Shown: piece after piece, positions 18,210-27,794 of the stretch
Numbering within the stretch: the first letter of the stretch is position 1
Layout: each line of letters begins with the position of its first letter
Source of the DNA: Frigoribacterium sp. PhB24
GTDB taxonomy: Bacteria; Actinomycetota; Actinomycetes; Actinomycetales; Microbacteriaceae
NCBI RefSeq assembly: GCF_003755185.1
Contig: NZ_RKIC01000013.1
Coordinates: forward strand, 62,001 to 126,000
DNA length: 64,000 nucleotides
Direction: 5' to 3'
The notes under the pieces: generated by a model
The model's input: only the letters and a program-made list of their open reading frames with translations
Database searches by the model: none
What the model was told of the DNA's origin: nothing
Made by a program: the position numbers and the translations under genes

Positions 18210-18422
18210 GCCACCACCCAACCATCGTCCGCCCACCCCACACAACGACCGGGCATCACACCTGGGGACGACCCCTCGTCCCCAGGAGGCGCGGTGTCGG
18301 TTCCGCCCACACCGCGCTTCCCGGGTCCTCGGCTCGGGCGGTCGCACCCTGTAGCGTCGTCCCGAAGGCGAAACAAGACGACACCTGTGGTCGACGGGCG
18401 ATCCAGGGGCGAGGGGATCGGT

Positions 18423-19727
18423 GTGAGACGTGTGACGAAGGCTCCCGACGCGGTCGGCCGAGCGCTCAACACGGCCCTGCGGCGCGTGCCGCTCGAGAAG
18501 GTGCCGTCGTTCCGGCAGTCGTTCATCGCCCTGATGATCGTGCTGGCCGCCGTGTTGAGCACGACGCTGCCCTGGCTCATCGTCACCGACGCGCTCACGA
18601 TGTGGCTCGGTGTCGTCGTCGCCGTCGCCGCATTGGCCTTCGCGGGCGCGATGGCGCGGTACGCCGAACTGCGCCGGTGGGAGCTCCTCGTCCCCGCTGC
18701 CGACTTCGTCGCCGTGGGGCTGCTGCGCTACGGCACGGGCGACCAGAGGTCGGTCTTCCTGCCCATCGCGCTGCTGGCCGTCATCTGGATCGCGTCCTGG
18801 CCGGGGCGCCGCAACGTGCTGCTTCCGCTGCTCGGCACCTGCATCACCCTGCTCATGCCGTACCTGTTCACCCCGGGCGGCCGGGGCCCGAGCGAGCTGA
18901 TCCGGCTGGGCTTCGCCCTGGTCGTCTACGCGACGGTCGCCGCGGCGGTCAACGAGCTGGCCCGACAGGCGAAGGCGCGACTCGAGCGGGCTCGGGCCCA
19001 GCAGCACGCCGTCGAGCGTGAACTCAACCGTGCGGCCGTGGTGCAGCAGTCACTGCTGCCGCCCGACGCCTCGACGCTGCCCGACGCGTTCGCGGTGTTC
19101 GGGGCCTGCGTGCCGGCCCGCGAGGTGGGCGGCGACTTCTTCGACTGGTACCCGACCTCGACCGGCATCGCCGTGACCGTCGGCGACGTGATGGGCAAGG
19201 GCGTCGGGGCGGGCATGATCGCGGCCGCGGTGCGCTCGGTGATCCGCAGCAGCGTCGACGACGGCGACCCGTCCGAGGCCTTCCACCGCGCCTCCGTGGG
19301 GTTGACGACGAGCGCCTACGACACCGAGACGCAGTTCACGACGTCGTTCCACGCCCGCATCGACACCGACGGCGGGGTGCTCTGGGCCGATGCCGGGCAC
19401 GGCCTCGCGTTCATCCGTCGGGTGGCGGGCGGGGTCGACCGGCTCAACTCGGCCGACCTGCCGATCGGCGTGGGCACCGGCTGGCAACGGCATCGATCGC
19501 AGCTCGACGAGGGCGACGTGTTCGTCTGCGTGAGCGACGGTGTGCTCGACCTGTTCCCGGTCGAGCTCGAGGCGCTGCACGATCTCGAGCGGTTGCTCGC
19601 GGCCACCCCCGAGCCCGCCAGCATCGTCGAGGTGGTCGAGGGGCTGGCCCGCGAGCGCGACCGCAGCGACGACGTCACGGTCGTCGCGACGACGCTCGTG
19701 CCGGCGTCCGTGCCGGTACGGGCCTGA
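18423..19727 (+). CDS. Membrane-bound PP2C-type (SpoIIE/RsbU) serine phosphatase
   Basis: A 434-residue protein. Six hydrophobic segments fill residues ~30-175, a coiled-coil linker covers ~180-210, and a PPM/SpoIIE domain fills the C-terminus. Metal-binding signatures are REVGGDFFDWY (about 235-245), VGDVMGKGVGAGM and the terminal DRSDDVTVV. Such phosphatases usually dephosphorylate anti-sigma-factor antagonists in partner-switching stress pathways. No antagonist or kinase gene is nearby. The start is GTG at 18423, with GAGGGGA six bases upstream and a TAGCGT hexamer at 18352. Confidence 0.85.
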   Translation: MRRVTKAPDAVGRALNTALRRVPLEKVPSFRQSFIALMIVLAAVLSTTLPWLIVTDALTMWLGVVVAVAALAFAGAMARYAELRRWELLVPAADFVAVGLLRYGTGDQRSVFLPIALLAVIWIASWPGRRNVLLPLLGTCITLLMPYLFTPGGRGPSELIRLGFALVVYATVAAAVNELARQAKARLERARAQQHAVERELNRAAVVQQSLLPPDASTLPDAFAVFGACVPAREVGGDFFDWYPTSTGIAVTVGDVMGKGVGAGMIAAAVRSVIRSSVDDGDPSEAFHRASVGLTTSAYDTETQFTTSFHARIDTDGGVLWADAGHGLAFIRRVAGGVDRLNSADLPIGVGTGWQRHRSQLDEGDVFVCVSDGVLDLFPVELEALHDLERLLAATPEPASIVEVVEGLARERDRSDDVTVVATTLVPASVPVRA

Positions 19728-19854
19728 CCCGGCCGGCCGTCCGCCCCACCCTGGAAGCCCTGCCTGTCAGGCCCGCTCGATGACCCGCTTGACCGGGAGC
19801 CGCAGCGCTCCGCGCCCGGGGTTCCCGCCACGAAGTGAACACCCCTCGCACCAC

Positions 19855-19910
19855 ACCACGAGATGGACACAGCACCAGGTCTAGTCCTGGCGTCATGCCC
19901 ATCTCCTGGC
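19855..19910. repeat. Imperfect 56-bp palindrome centred on CTAG (copy B)
   Basis: The same element as at 4041-4096: a central CTAG at 19881-19884 and 26-base arms with 18 paired positions. The right arms of the two copies agree at 22 of 26 bases. Just upstream (19827-19845) is GCCACGAAGTGAACACCCC, a half-site of the TGAAC palindrome family seen at 27696. Both sit between the convergent phosphatase and LacI-family genes. Confidence 0.6.
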
Positions 19911-19990
19911 GCGGTGGACATCCCGGCCGGGCACGCACTCAGGCCCGGCTGCCAGGCCCGGCTGCCACACCCGCCCGCCACGCCCGCCCG

Positions 19991-21103
19991 CTACCCCCGC
20001 GCACCCACCCCGGGCGCCGGCCCGCTCGACCCCGCGACGTGCAGCACGCACGGCAGCAGCACCTGCGTCAGCTCGCCCTCGCCCCCCGGGCCGCCCTCGC
20101 CCCCCGCACCCGCACCGGCACCCGCACCCGCACCCCCCGCGGCCTCGCCTCCCGCACCCACGCCGGCGTCCAGTCGGGCGACGAGCGACTCGACCGCGAG
20201 CCGGCCCATCTCGACCCCCGGGGCGTCGAGGGTGGTCAGGGTGGGCTCGGTCGCGGCCCCGTTCGCCGTCGACGAGGCCAGCGAGACGACCGACACGTCG
20301 TCCGGCACGTGGCGCCCCGTGCCGGCCAGCCCGCTGAGCAGGCCGCCGGTGGCGTCGTCCTTCATGATCAGGACGCCGGTCACGTCGGGTAGTGCCGCCA
20401 CCAGGTCGTGTGCCGCCCGACGGCCACCCGCGGACGACGGCCCGCACGTGACCGACGCCGACCGCAGGCCCCGGCGCGCCACCGACCGCCGGAACGCCTC
20501 CTCGGTGCGGGCCGCCGGGCCGTACCCGACGATCGGGCTCGCCGAGAAGTCCTCGAGCACGAGGCCGATGCTCTGGTGCCCCAGGGACTCGAGGTGGTCG
20601 AGCGCCTGTTCCACCGCCTCCTCGAAGTCCATGTCGACGAACGGCACGCGGTCGTTCTGCGAGGTGCGGCCCATCGACACGAAGGGGAGGCCGAGCTCGA
20701 GCAGGGCCTCGACGCGGCTGTCGTGCAGTTGCACCTCCATCACGAGCACGCCGTCGACGAGGCGGCCCGACACGAGGTCGCGGACGTCCCGTTCGGTCTC
20801 GCCGCTCGGCCAGAGCACGAGGTGGTAGCCCAGCTCGGAGGCACGGGTGGCGGCGCTCATGAACATCCGCAGCGCGATGCCGCCGAGGCGCTCCTCGAGG
20901 GCGGGGAAGAGCAGCGCGACGATGCGGGTGCGCTTGCTGGCGAGGGCCCGGGCGACGACGTTGTTCGTGTAGCCCAGCTCGGCCATCGCGTCGGTGACCC
21001 GTTGGTGGGTGGTGGGCGAGACGCTCCTCGAGCCGTTGACGACGAACGACACCGTCGCGATCGACACCCCGGCCCGCGCCGCCACCTCTCGCATGGTCGC
21101 CAC
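19991..21103 (-). CDS. LacI-family transcriptional regulator
   Basis: A 370-residue repressor. The N-terminal HTH (REVAARAGVSIATVSFVVNG, residues 5-24) with a hinge helix NNVVARALAS is followed by a periplasmic-binding-protein-like effector domain. A Gly/Ala tract encoded by a GC-rich repeat (20085-20165) lies near the C-terminus and is unusual for the family. It is divergent from the carbohydrate ABC operon at 21354, and the intergenic inverted repeat at 21216-21245 contains two LacI-type cores. It is therefore the likely local repressor of that operon. Confidence 0.9.
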   Translation of the reverse strand: MATMREVAARAGVSIATVSFVVNGSRSVSPTTHQRVTDAMAELGYTNNVVARALASKRTRIVALLFPALEERLGGIALRMFMSAATRASELGYHLVLWPSGETERDVRDLVSGRLVDGVLVMEVQLHDSRVEALLELGLPFVSMGRTSQNDRVPFVDMDFEEAVEQALDHLESLGHQSIGLVLEDFSASPIVGYGPAARTEEAFRRSVARRGLRSASVTCGPSSAGGRRAAHDLVAALPDVTGVLIMKDDATGGLLSGLAGTGRHVPDDVSVVSLASSTANGAATEPTLTTLDAPGVEMGRLAVESLVARLDAGVGAGGEAAGGAGAGAGAGAGGEGGPGGEGELTQVLLPCVLHVAGSSGPAPGVGARG

Positions 21104-21215
21104 GGCGCCCTCCCTTCCTGCCGCTCAGGCTAGTGCGGCGCGGCCACCGCATCCGACCGCCCGGTCGAGGAGGCGCGGTGAGGGCCTCGTACCGGCCATC
21201 GGTCACCCGATTGTG

Positions 21216-21245
21216 GTTAACCGCTTTACAAGCTAAGCGGTTAAC
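21216..21245. promoter_or_regulatory. Paired LacI-type operator
   Basis: GTTAACCGCTT and its exact complement AAGCGGTTAAC flank an 8-base spacer. Each arm holds the AAnCGnTT core of LacI-family operators (AACCGCTT, AAGCGGTT). It lies between the LacI gene and the ABC operon, where this AT-rich patch stands out from its surroundings. Confidence 0.6.
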
Positions 21246-21353
21246 TGTTACTTTCTCGGCATCGGAGCCGCGACGTCGCGCTCCGCCTCTCGGGCCCGGC
21301 CCGGGTGGCCGACGTCGCGGGCCGCCCACCAGTCGCCAAGAGAGAGCTGAGCA

Positions 21354-22586
21354 ATGAAGCCTGCATCGATCCGCAGAAGGTCCCTGACCGCGACCGCCCT
21401 GGTCGCCGTCGTCCCCCTCGTCCTCGCCGGGTGCACCGGTGGCGGCGGAGGCGCGAGCACCGGCGGCGAGGTCACCAAGCTGACCGTCGTCGACTACTAC
21501 GGCGAGAACGACGAGAAGGTCATCACGTCGTTCCTCGACACCTGCGGCACCGAGAACGGCGTCGAGATCGAGCGCACGATGGTGCCCGGCGGCTCGCTGA
21601 TCCAGCGCGTGCTGCAGCAGGCGTCGTCGCGCACCCTGCCCGACGTGCTCATGCTCGACAACCCCGACTTGGCCCAGATCGCCGAGACCGGGGCCCTCGC
21701 TCCCCTGTCCGACTTCGGCCTCGACGCCGACGGATACGCCGAGGGCGTCGTCCAGTCGGGCACCTACGACGGCAAGCTCTACGGGCTCGCCCCGACCGTC
21801 AACACGATCGCGCTGTTCTACGACAAGAGCGTGCTCGCCGACGCGGGCATCGAACCTCCAGCGACGTGGGACGAGCTCGAGAGCGCCGCGAAGGCGCTCA
21901 CCTCGGGCGACCGCTACGGCATGGCGGTCGACGCGAACGCCACCTACGAGGCGTCCTGGCAGTTCTTGCCGTTCATGTGGTCGAACGGTGCGGACGAGAA
22001 GGACATCGCGACCCCCGAGAGCGCCGAGGCCCTGCAGCTCTGGACCGACCTGGTCGCCGACGGCTCGATGTCGAAGAGCGTCCTGAACTGGACGCAGGCC
22101 GACGTCAACGACCAGTTCATCGCCGGCAAGACCGCGATGATGGTCAACGGCCCGTGGCAGCTGCCCGCCCTCGACGCCGCCGGTGCCGACTACGGTGTCG
22201 TCACCATCCCCGTGAAGGACGCCTCCGACACGGCCGTCACCCCGCTCGGCGGCGAGGTCTGGACCGTGCCGCAGACCGGTGACGCGGCCCGCCAGGCCGT
22301 CGCCGCGAAGGTCGTCGCCTGCATGAACTCCGACGAGAACCAGCTCGCGATGGCCGAGCAGCGCAACACCATCCCGTCGAAGACCTCGGTCGCCGACACC
22401 TACGCCGAGCAGCAGCCCGACCAGCAGGCCTTCGTCACCCTCGTCGCCAGCGCCCGCTCGCGCACGGCCGAGCTCGGGGCCGAGTGGCCGACCGCCGCGA
22501 CCGCGATCTACACGGCCATCCAGGCGGCCCTCACCGGCCAGGCCTCGCCCGAGAAGGCACTCGACGACGCCCAGGCGAGCAACTGA
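21354..22586 (+). CDS. Carbohydrate ABC transporter substrate-binding lipoprotein
   Basis: A 410-residue type 1 extracellular solute-binding protein. The signal peptide ends in the lipobox VLAGC (Cys about residue 27), followed by a Gly-rich tether. Family features include DVLMLDNPDLAQIAETGAL, YGLAPTVNTIALFYDKSVL and GKTAMMVNGPWQL. It is the first gene of an operon with two permeases, ThuA and two oxidoreductases. No ATPase gene is present, so a shared MsiK-type ATPase is likely. The substrate is probably an oligosaccharide or sugar derivative. Confidence 0.9.
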   Translation: MKPASIRRRSLTATALVAVVPLVLAGCTGGGGGASTGGEVTKLTVVDYYGENDEKVITSFLDTCGTENGVEIERTMVPGGSLIQRVLQQASSRTLPDVLMLDNPDLAQIAETGALAPLSDFGLDADGYAEGVVQSGTYDGKLYGLAPTVNTIALFYDKSVLADAGIEPPATWDELESAAKALTSGDRYGMAVDANATYEASWQFLPFMWSNGADEKDIATPESAEALQLWTDLVADGSMSKSVLNWTQADVNDQFIAGKTAMMVNGPWQLPALDAAGADYGVVTIPVKDASDTAVTPLGGEVWTVPQTGDAARQAVAAKVVACMNSDENQLAMAEQRNTIPSKTSVADTYAEQQPDQQAFVTLVASARSRTAELGAEWPTAATAIYTAIQAALTGQASPEKALDDAQASN

Positions 22587-22587
22587 C

Positions 22588-23571
22588 GTGACCACCGCCA
22601 CCCCGCTCGCCCCCCGGCGGGCCGCCGACGACGACACCGCGGTGTCGCGTCGGCGGCCCGGCCGGGCCGGGCCCGGCTCGCCCCGGCGCCGCACCCTGAC
22701 CTGGGAGCGGATCTCGCAGCTGCTCTTCGTGATGCCGGCCGCCGTCTTCCTGCTGCTGTTCTTCGGCTACCCCGTCGTCAAGAACCTCGTCATGAGTTTC
22801 CAGGCGTACACGACCACCACGTTCTACACGGGCGAGGCCCCCTGGGTCGGGTTCGCGAACTACGCGAAGGTCATCGGCTCGCAGCTGTTCGGCACCGCCC
22901 TGCTCAACACGGCGCTCTTCACCATCGGCTCGATCGTCGGCCAGTTCGTCATCGGCCTGCTGTTCGCCCTGTTCTTCCGCCGGGCGTTCCCGTTGAACGG
23001 CGTGCTGCGCTCGTTGCTGCTGCTGCCCTGGCTGTTGCCGCTGATCGTCTCGAGCGCGGTCTGGAAATGGATCCTCGACCAGGACTCCGGCGTGCTCAAT
23101 CAGTTCCTCGGGTCGTTCGGCGTCCCTGCCGTGCCCTGGCTGACCAGCCCGAGCGTCGCCTTGCTGACCGTGGTGCTCGTAAACGTCTGGATCGGCATCC
23201 CCTTCAACACGACGATCCTCTACGGCGGGCTGCAGGACATCCCGACCGAGCTCTACGAGGCCGCCTCGCTCGACGGCGCCACCGGGTTCAAGGGGTTCCG
23301 CCACGTCACCTGGCCCCTGCTGCGGCCGGTGGTCAGCGTCGTGCTCGTGCTCGGCGTCGTCTACACGATCAAGGTGCTCGACATCATCCTCGGGTTGACC
23401 AACGGCGGGCCCGCGAACGCGACGCAGACCATCGCGACGCAGTCGTACTCCCTGTCGTTCCAGCAGTTCGACTTCGGCTCGGGCGCCGCGCTCAGCAACG
23501 TGCTGATCGTGATCTCGGCCGTGTTCGCCGTCGTGTACCTGCGACTCAACCGGAAGGCCGTCGATGAGTGA
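22588..23571 (+). CDS. Sugar ABC transporter permease (MalF/UgpA-like)
   Basis: A 327-residue membrane subunit with six hydrophobic segments after an Arg-rich cytoplasmic N-terminus of ~45 residues. The EAA loop is YEAASLDGATGFKGFRHVTWPLLRP (about 229-253), which contacts the ATPase. The GTG start at 22588 comes two bases after the binding-protein stop. Its 3' end overlaps the next permease by 8 bases. Confidence 0.9.
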   Translation: MTTATPLAPRRAADDDTAVSRRRPGRAGPGSPRRRTLTWERISQLLFVMPAAVFLLLFFGYPVVKNLVMSFQAYTTTTFYTGEAPWVGFANYAKVIGSQLFGTALLNTALFTIGSIVGQFVIGLLFALFFRRAFPLNGVLRSLLLLPWLLPLIVSSAVWKWILDQDSGVLNQFLGSFGVPAVPWLTSPSVALLTVVLVNVWIGIPFNTTILYGGLQDIPTELYEAASLDGATGFKGFRHVTWPLLRPVVSVVLVLGVVYTIKVLDIILGLTNGGPANATQTIATQSYSLSFQQFDFGSGAALSNVLIVISAVFAVVYLRLNRKAVDE

Positions 23572-24445
23572 GACCGCCCTGCGCGTGCCGAGCACCCGGG
23601 CCGTGGCCCGCGGCGCCCGGCCACGTCGACCCCGGGCCGAGGGCCCGAAGAAGTACGCCCTGACCGCCGTCGGCGTGCTGCTGCTCGCCGTCATGCTGTT
23701 CCCCGTCTACTGGATGGTGAACATCTCGCTGCAGCCCGCGGGCTCGGCGATCGAGGCCGAGTGGTTCCCGTTCCAGGCGCAGTTCGGCGGCTACGCGCAG
23801 GCCTTCGCCGATCAGGGCCGCAACCTGGTCACGAGCCTCGTGATCGCACTCGGCAGCGTCGTGCTCAGCCTCGTCATCGCGACCCCCGCCTCCTACGCCC
23901 TGGCGCAGTTCAAGGTGAGGGGCGTGAACGCCGTGCTGTTCGCCATCTTGATCTCGCAGATGATCCCGGGCATCGTCGTCGCGAACGCGCTGTACGCGGC
24001 GTACAACGACCTCGGCCTGTTGAACTCGATCCCCGGGTTGATCCTCGCCGACTCGACCGCCGGGGTGCCGTTCGCCATCTTGATCATGCGGGCGTTCATG
24101 CTGAACATCCCCACCTCGATCGTCGAGGCGGCGAAGGTCGACGGCGCCGGAAACTTCCGGGCGTTCCGCAGCATCGTGCTGCCGATCAGCCGCAACGCCA
24201 TGATCACGGCCGGGCTCTTCACGTTCCTGTTCACGTGGAGCGACTTCCTGATGGCGCTGACCCTGACCACCACGACCGACATCCGGCCGATCACGCTGGG
24301 CATCTACCAGTACATCGGCACTTACACCGCCGACTGGTCGACCGTGATGGCCGCCGCCGTGCTCGCCTCGCTGCCGGCCATCGTGCTGCTGCTCGCGGCA
24401 CAGAAGTTCATCGCCGCCGGTGCCACCGGTGGCGCGGTCAAATGA
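23564..24445 (+). CDS. Sugar ABC transporter permease (MalG/UgpE-like)
   Basis: A 293-residue partner permease with six hydrophobic segments. Its EAA loop is [24 protein letters not shown] (about 187-210). With the upstream permease it forms the membrane channel of the importer. It overlaps the preceding gene by 8 bases and ends in an ATGA overlap with an alternative start of the ThuA gene. Confidence 0.9.
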   Translation: MSETALRVPSTRAVARGARPRRPRAEGPKKYALTAVGVLLLAVMLFPVYWMVNISLQPAGSAIEAEWFPFQAQFGGYAQAFADQGRNLVTSLVIALGSVVLSLVIATPASYALAQFKVRGVNAVLFAILISQMIPGIVVANALYAAYNDLGLLNSIPGLILADSTAGVPFAILIMRAFMLNIPTSIVEAAKVDGAGNFRAFRSIVLPISRNAMITAGLFTFLFTWSDFLMALTLTTTTDIRPITLGIYQYIGTYTADWSTVMAAAVLASLPAIVLLLAAQKFIAAGATGGAVK

Positions 24446-24462
24446 CACACGAGAGGACCACC

Positions 24463-25242
24463 ATGACCACCACACCGTTGCGCGTCACCGTCTGGGGCGA
24501 GAACGTCCACGAGAAGGTCGAGCAGCACGTCGCCGACCGGTACCCCGACGGCATGCACGGCGCGATCGCGGCCGGCATCGCCGAGAACCTGCCCGACGCC
24601 GTCGTCCGCACCGCCACCATGGACCAGCCCGAGCACGGCCTCACCGAGGACGTGCTCGAGCAGACCGACGTGCTGACCTGGTGGGGCCATGCCGCCCACG
24701 CCGACGTCGACGACGAGATCGTCGAGCGCGTGCACCGTCACGTGCTCGCCGGCATGGGACTCGTCGTGCTGCACTCCGGCCACTGGTCGAAGATCTTCAC
24801 CAAGCTGATGGGCACGACCTGCACCCTGCGCTGGCGGAGCGAGCACGATCAGGAGCTCGTCTGGACGGTCAACCCGCAGCACCCGATCACCCGGGGCGTG
24901 CCGAACCCGATCGTCATCCCCGAACAAGAGATGTACGGCGAGTACTTCGACGTGCCGACGCCCGACGAGCTGATCTTCATCTCGGGCTTCACCGGCGGCG
25001 AGGTGTTCCGCAGCGGCATGACCTACCGTCGAGGCTTCGGCAAGATCTTCTTCTTCTCGCCCGGCGACCAGGACTTCCCGGTGTACTTCCACCCGGACGT
25101 GCGGCGCGTCGTCTCGAACGGTGCCGAGTGGGCCCGCCCCGAGCGCGAGCGCGCGACGCCCACCCTGCTGCGCTACGAGCTCGGCGAGTACTTCGACGGC
25201 AAGGACTACTCGGGCCCGATCGACGAACCGGTCGAGGCGTGA
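24463..25242 (+). CDS. ThuA-domain protein
   Basis: A 259-residue protein of the ThuA family (class I glutamine-amidotransferase-like fold), often found in trehalose or sugar-derivative operons; its biochemical role is not settled. Recognisable parts are the N-terminal [37 protein letters not shown] and PITRGV. The ATG at 24463 has AGAGGA six bases upstream; an ATG at 24442 overlapping the permease stop would add seven residues. It ends in a GTGA overlap with the next oxidoreductase gene. Confidence 0.85.
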   Translation: MTTTPLRVTVWGENVHEKVEQHVADRYPDGMHGAIAAGIAENLPDAVVRTATMDQPEHGLTEDVLEQTDVLTWWGHAAHADVDDEIVERVHRHVLAGMGLVVLHSGHWSKIFTKLMGTTCTLRWRSEHDQELVWTVNPQHPITRGVPNPIVIPEQEMYGEYFDVPTPDELIFISGFTGGEVFRSGMTYRRGFGKIFFFSPGDQDFPVYFHPDVRRVVSNGAEWARPERERATPTLLRYELGEYFDGKDYSGPIDEPVEA

Positions 25243-26477
25243 GCGCCGAGGTCGGCGCCGCGGGTGCCGCGAGCCCCGGCGGCTTCCGCCGGCTCGAGAA
25301 CGCAGGAGGCGCGGTGCGCGTGATCCAGGTCGGCGCCGGCGAGATGGGCCGCGCCTGGTTGCGCACCGTGGCCGAGTCGTCCGACGTGGAGCTGGTCGGC
25401 ATCGTCGACCTCGACCTCGACGCCGCCCGGGCCGGTGCCGCCGCGGCGGGCCTGCCCGACCTGCCCGTCGACCGCGACCTGGCGCAGCTGGTCGAGCGCA
25501 CCTCCCCGGACGCCGTGCTCGACGTGACCGTGCCGGTCGCGCACCACCCCGTCACGATGCAGGCGCTGCGCCTCGGCCTGCCCGTGCTCGGCGAGAAGCC
25601 GGCCGCCCAGACGGTCGCCGAGGCCCTGTCGCTGACGGCGGCGGCCGAGGTGACGGGCGAGCTGTTCATGGTGTCGCAGTCGCGCCGGTACAACGACCAG
25701 CTCGTCGCGCTGCGCGCGCACGCCGAGCTGCTGGGCGACGTCGGCATGGTGTCGACGTCGTTCGCCCGGGCACCGCACTTCGGCGGGTTCCGCGAGCAGA
25801 TGGACGACGTGCTGCTGCTCGACATGGCGATCCACGCCTTCGACTCGGCGCGGTACCTGATCGGCCGCGACCCCGTCTCGGTCTGGTGCGACTCGTGGAA
25901 CCCGTCGTGGTCGTGGTACCGCGGCGACGCGGCCGCGAGCGTCGTGGTCGAGTTCGAGGGCGGCATCCGGTACCGCTACGACGGGTCGTGGTGCAGCCCC
26001 GGTGCCGAGACGTCGTGGAACGGCTCCTGGCGCGTCTCCGGCTCGGGCGGCACGGCCCTGTGGTCGGGCGACGACGAGCCCACCAGCGACCTCGACGGTA
26101 CGCCCGGGGTCGCCGAGCCGCGACCGAGCGTCGGCGTCGAGATCGCCGGGTCGCTCGCGGCCTTCACGCGGGCGCTGCGGACGGGCGACCGGCCCGACGG
26201 CGAGGTCCACGGCAACGTCATGAGCCTGGTGATGGTCGAGGCGGCGATCGCCTCGACGCGGGGCGGGCAGCGGGTGCTGGTCGACGAGGTGCTCGAGAAG
26301 GCGCTTCGCGAGGCCGTCGAGGCCGAGCGCGACCCCGAGGTGCGTGCCCGACTCGAGTCGTGGCGGTCCGTGCGGGGTGCCCTGCAGGGCGACCCGGCGG
26401 CGGACGGCGACGGTCTCGGCGAGCCGGCCCGCGCCTCCTCGGCGGCGTCCGGCGTCGGCCTGCAGGAGGCGCGGTGA
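25239..26477 (+). CDS. Gfo/Idh/MocA-family oxidoreductase
   Basis: NAD(P)-dependent dehydrogenase of sugars or cyclitols. The Rossmann start is [14 protein letters not shown], followed by [10 protein letters not shown] with the conserved Lys of the EKP motif. The start is ambiguous. GTG at 25239 overlaps the ThuA stop (412 residues), but GTG at 25314 starts the protein exactly at the Rossmann strand, and there an AGGAGG from the repeat motif serves as ribosome site (387 residues). The C-terminal ~30 residues hold two inverted motif copies (26430 and 26464) coding ARASS and QEAR, apparently an extension made of repeat sequence. Confidence 0.85.
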   Translation: MSAEVGAAGAASPGGFRRLENAGGAVRVIQVGAGEMGRAWLRTVAESSDVELVGIVDLDLDAARAGAAAAGLPDLPVDRDLAQLVERTSPDAVLDVTVPVAHHPVTMQALRLGLPVLGEKPAAQTVAEALSLTAAAEVTGELFMVSQSRRYNDQLVALRAHAELLGDVGMVSTSFARAPHFGGFREQMDDVLLLDMAIHAFDSARYLIGRDPVSVWCDSWNPSWSWYRGDAAASVVVEFEGGIRYRYDGSWCSPGAETSWNGSWRVSGSGGTALWSGDDEPTSDLDGTPGVAEPRPSVGVEIAGSLAAFTRALRTGDRPDGEVHGNVMSLVMVEAAIASTRGGQRVLVDEVLEKALREAVEAERDPEVRARLESWRSVRGALQGDPAADGDGLGEPARASSAASGVGLQEAR

Positions 26478-27649
26478 CCGGAGGGGGCGAGCTGCGGTTC
26501 GCCCTCGTCGGACACGGGTTCATGGGTGCGGCGCACTCGCAGGCCCTCCGCGTCGCCCCGGCCTTCGTCGACCTGCCGCTCGCCCCGGTGATGGCGACGC
26601 TGGTCGGCCGCGACGTGGCCGCCACCCGGGCCGCCGCCGACCGGTGGGGCTGGCGCTCGACCGCCGCGGACTGGCACGACGTGCTCGACGACCCGGAGAT
26701 CGACGTGGTCGACATCTGCTCGCCCGGGTCGACGCACGTCGAGATCGCGGTGGCGGCGCTCGAGGCCGGCAAGCACGTGCTCTGCGAGAAGCCGCTCGCC
26801 AACACGGTGGTCGAGGCCGAACGCATGGCCGAGGCCGCGGCGAGCGCCGCCGAGCGCGGCGTCTTCGCGATGGTGGGCTTCTCGTACCGCCGGGTGCCCG
26901 CGGTGACGCTGGCGCGCGACGTCGTGCGGTCGGGACGTCTCGGCGAGGTGCGTCAGGTCCGGGCGCAGTACCTGCAGGACTGGCTGGTCGACGCCGACGA
27001 CCCGATGACCTGGCGGCTCGACAAGTCGGTCGCCGGCTCGGGCGCGCTCGGCGACATCGGGGCGCACGCGGTCGACGCGGCGCAGTTCGTGACCGGTTCG
27101 GCCGTGACCGAGGTCTCGGGCACGCTGCACACCTTCGTGACCGAGCGGCCGCTGGTCGACGAGTCGGTGGCGACCTCCGGCCTCGGCGGCGTCGCGGGCT
27201 CGGAGCGCGGAGCGGTGACCGTCGACGACGCCGCCTGGTTCACGGCCCGAATGGAAGGAGGCGCGATCGCGTCGGTCGAGGCGTCGCGGTTCGCGACCGG
27301 CCGGAAGAACGCCTTCCGGCTCGAGGTCTCGGGGTCGCGGGGAGCCGTGGCGTTCGACCTCGAGCGCCCCAACGAGCTCGAGCTGCTCGAGGTCGACGGC
27401 CCCGACTCGGGCTTCCGCCGCGTGCTGGTGACCGAGCCCGAGCACCCCTACGTCGGCGCCTGGTGGCCCGCGGGTCACGGCCTCGGCTGGGAGCACGCGT
27501 TCACGCACCAGCTGAGCGACCTCGTGGTGGCCCTGGCCGCGGGCCGGCAGCCGACGCCGTCGTTCGCCGACGGGCTGCGGGTGCAGCGGGTGCTGGACGC
27601 GGTCGAGCGGTCGTCCGGGGCCGGGTCGGTCTGGACGCCGGTCGGCTGA
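26474..27649 (+). CDS. Gfo/Idh/MocA-family oxidoreductase
   Basis: A 391-residue second dehydrogenase of the operon. It has the Rossmann motif ALVGHGFMGAAHS (about residues 9-21), the CEKPLAN motif with the conserved Lys, and GALGDIGAHAVDAAQF with the catalytic-region His. The GTG start at 26474 overlaps the previous stop, and its ribosome site is the AGGAGG of a repeat motif copy ending at 26473. Two such enzymes plus ThuA suggest oxidation or isomerisation of the imported sugar through a keto intermediate. Confidence 0.9.
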   Translation: MTGGGELRFALVGHGFMGAAHSQALRVAPAFVDLPLAPVMATLVGRDVAATRAAADRWGWRSTAADWHDVLDDPEIDVVDICSPGSTHVEIAVAALEAGKHVLCEKPLANTVVEAERMAEAAASAAERGVFAMVGFSYRRVPAVTLARDVVRSGRLGEVRQVRAQYLQDWLVDADDPMTWRLDKSVAGSGALGDIGAHAVDAAQFVTGSAVTEVSGTLHTFVTERPLVDESVATSGLGGVAGSERGAVTVDDAAWFTARMEGGAIASVEASRFATGRKNAFRLEVSGSRGAVAFDLERPNELELLEVDGPDSGFRRVLVTEPEHPYVGAWWPAGHGLGWEHAFTHQLSDLVVALAAGRQPTPSFADGLRVQRVLDAVERSSGAGSVWTPVG

Positions 27650-27695
27650 GCCCGGCGCCGGCGCTTCCGGCGCCGGACCGCACGCCGCCACGATG

Positions 27696-27764
27696 TGAAC
27701 ACGCCGCCACGTTTAAACGTGGCGGCGTGTTCATCACGTGGCGGGGTGTTCATCACGTGGCGGG
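27696..27764. terminator. 38-bp perfect palindrome plus two 19-bp direct repeats
   Basis: A perfect palindrome (27696-27733, arms TGAACACGCCGCCACG, centred on GTTTAAAC) is followed by two tandem 19-base units (27727-27745 and 27746-27764, GTGTTCATCACGTGGCGGG) that repeat its right arm. It lies between the convergent oxidoreductase operon and the gene at 27795. It probably acts as a terminator; the extra half-units suggest a repeat family. Confidence 0.65.
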
Positions 27765-27794
27765 GTGACGCGCGCAGGTCGCCGCCGCCGCCGG

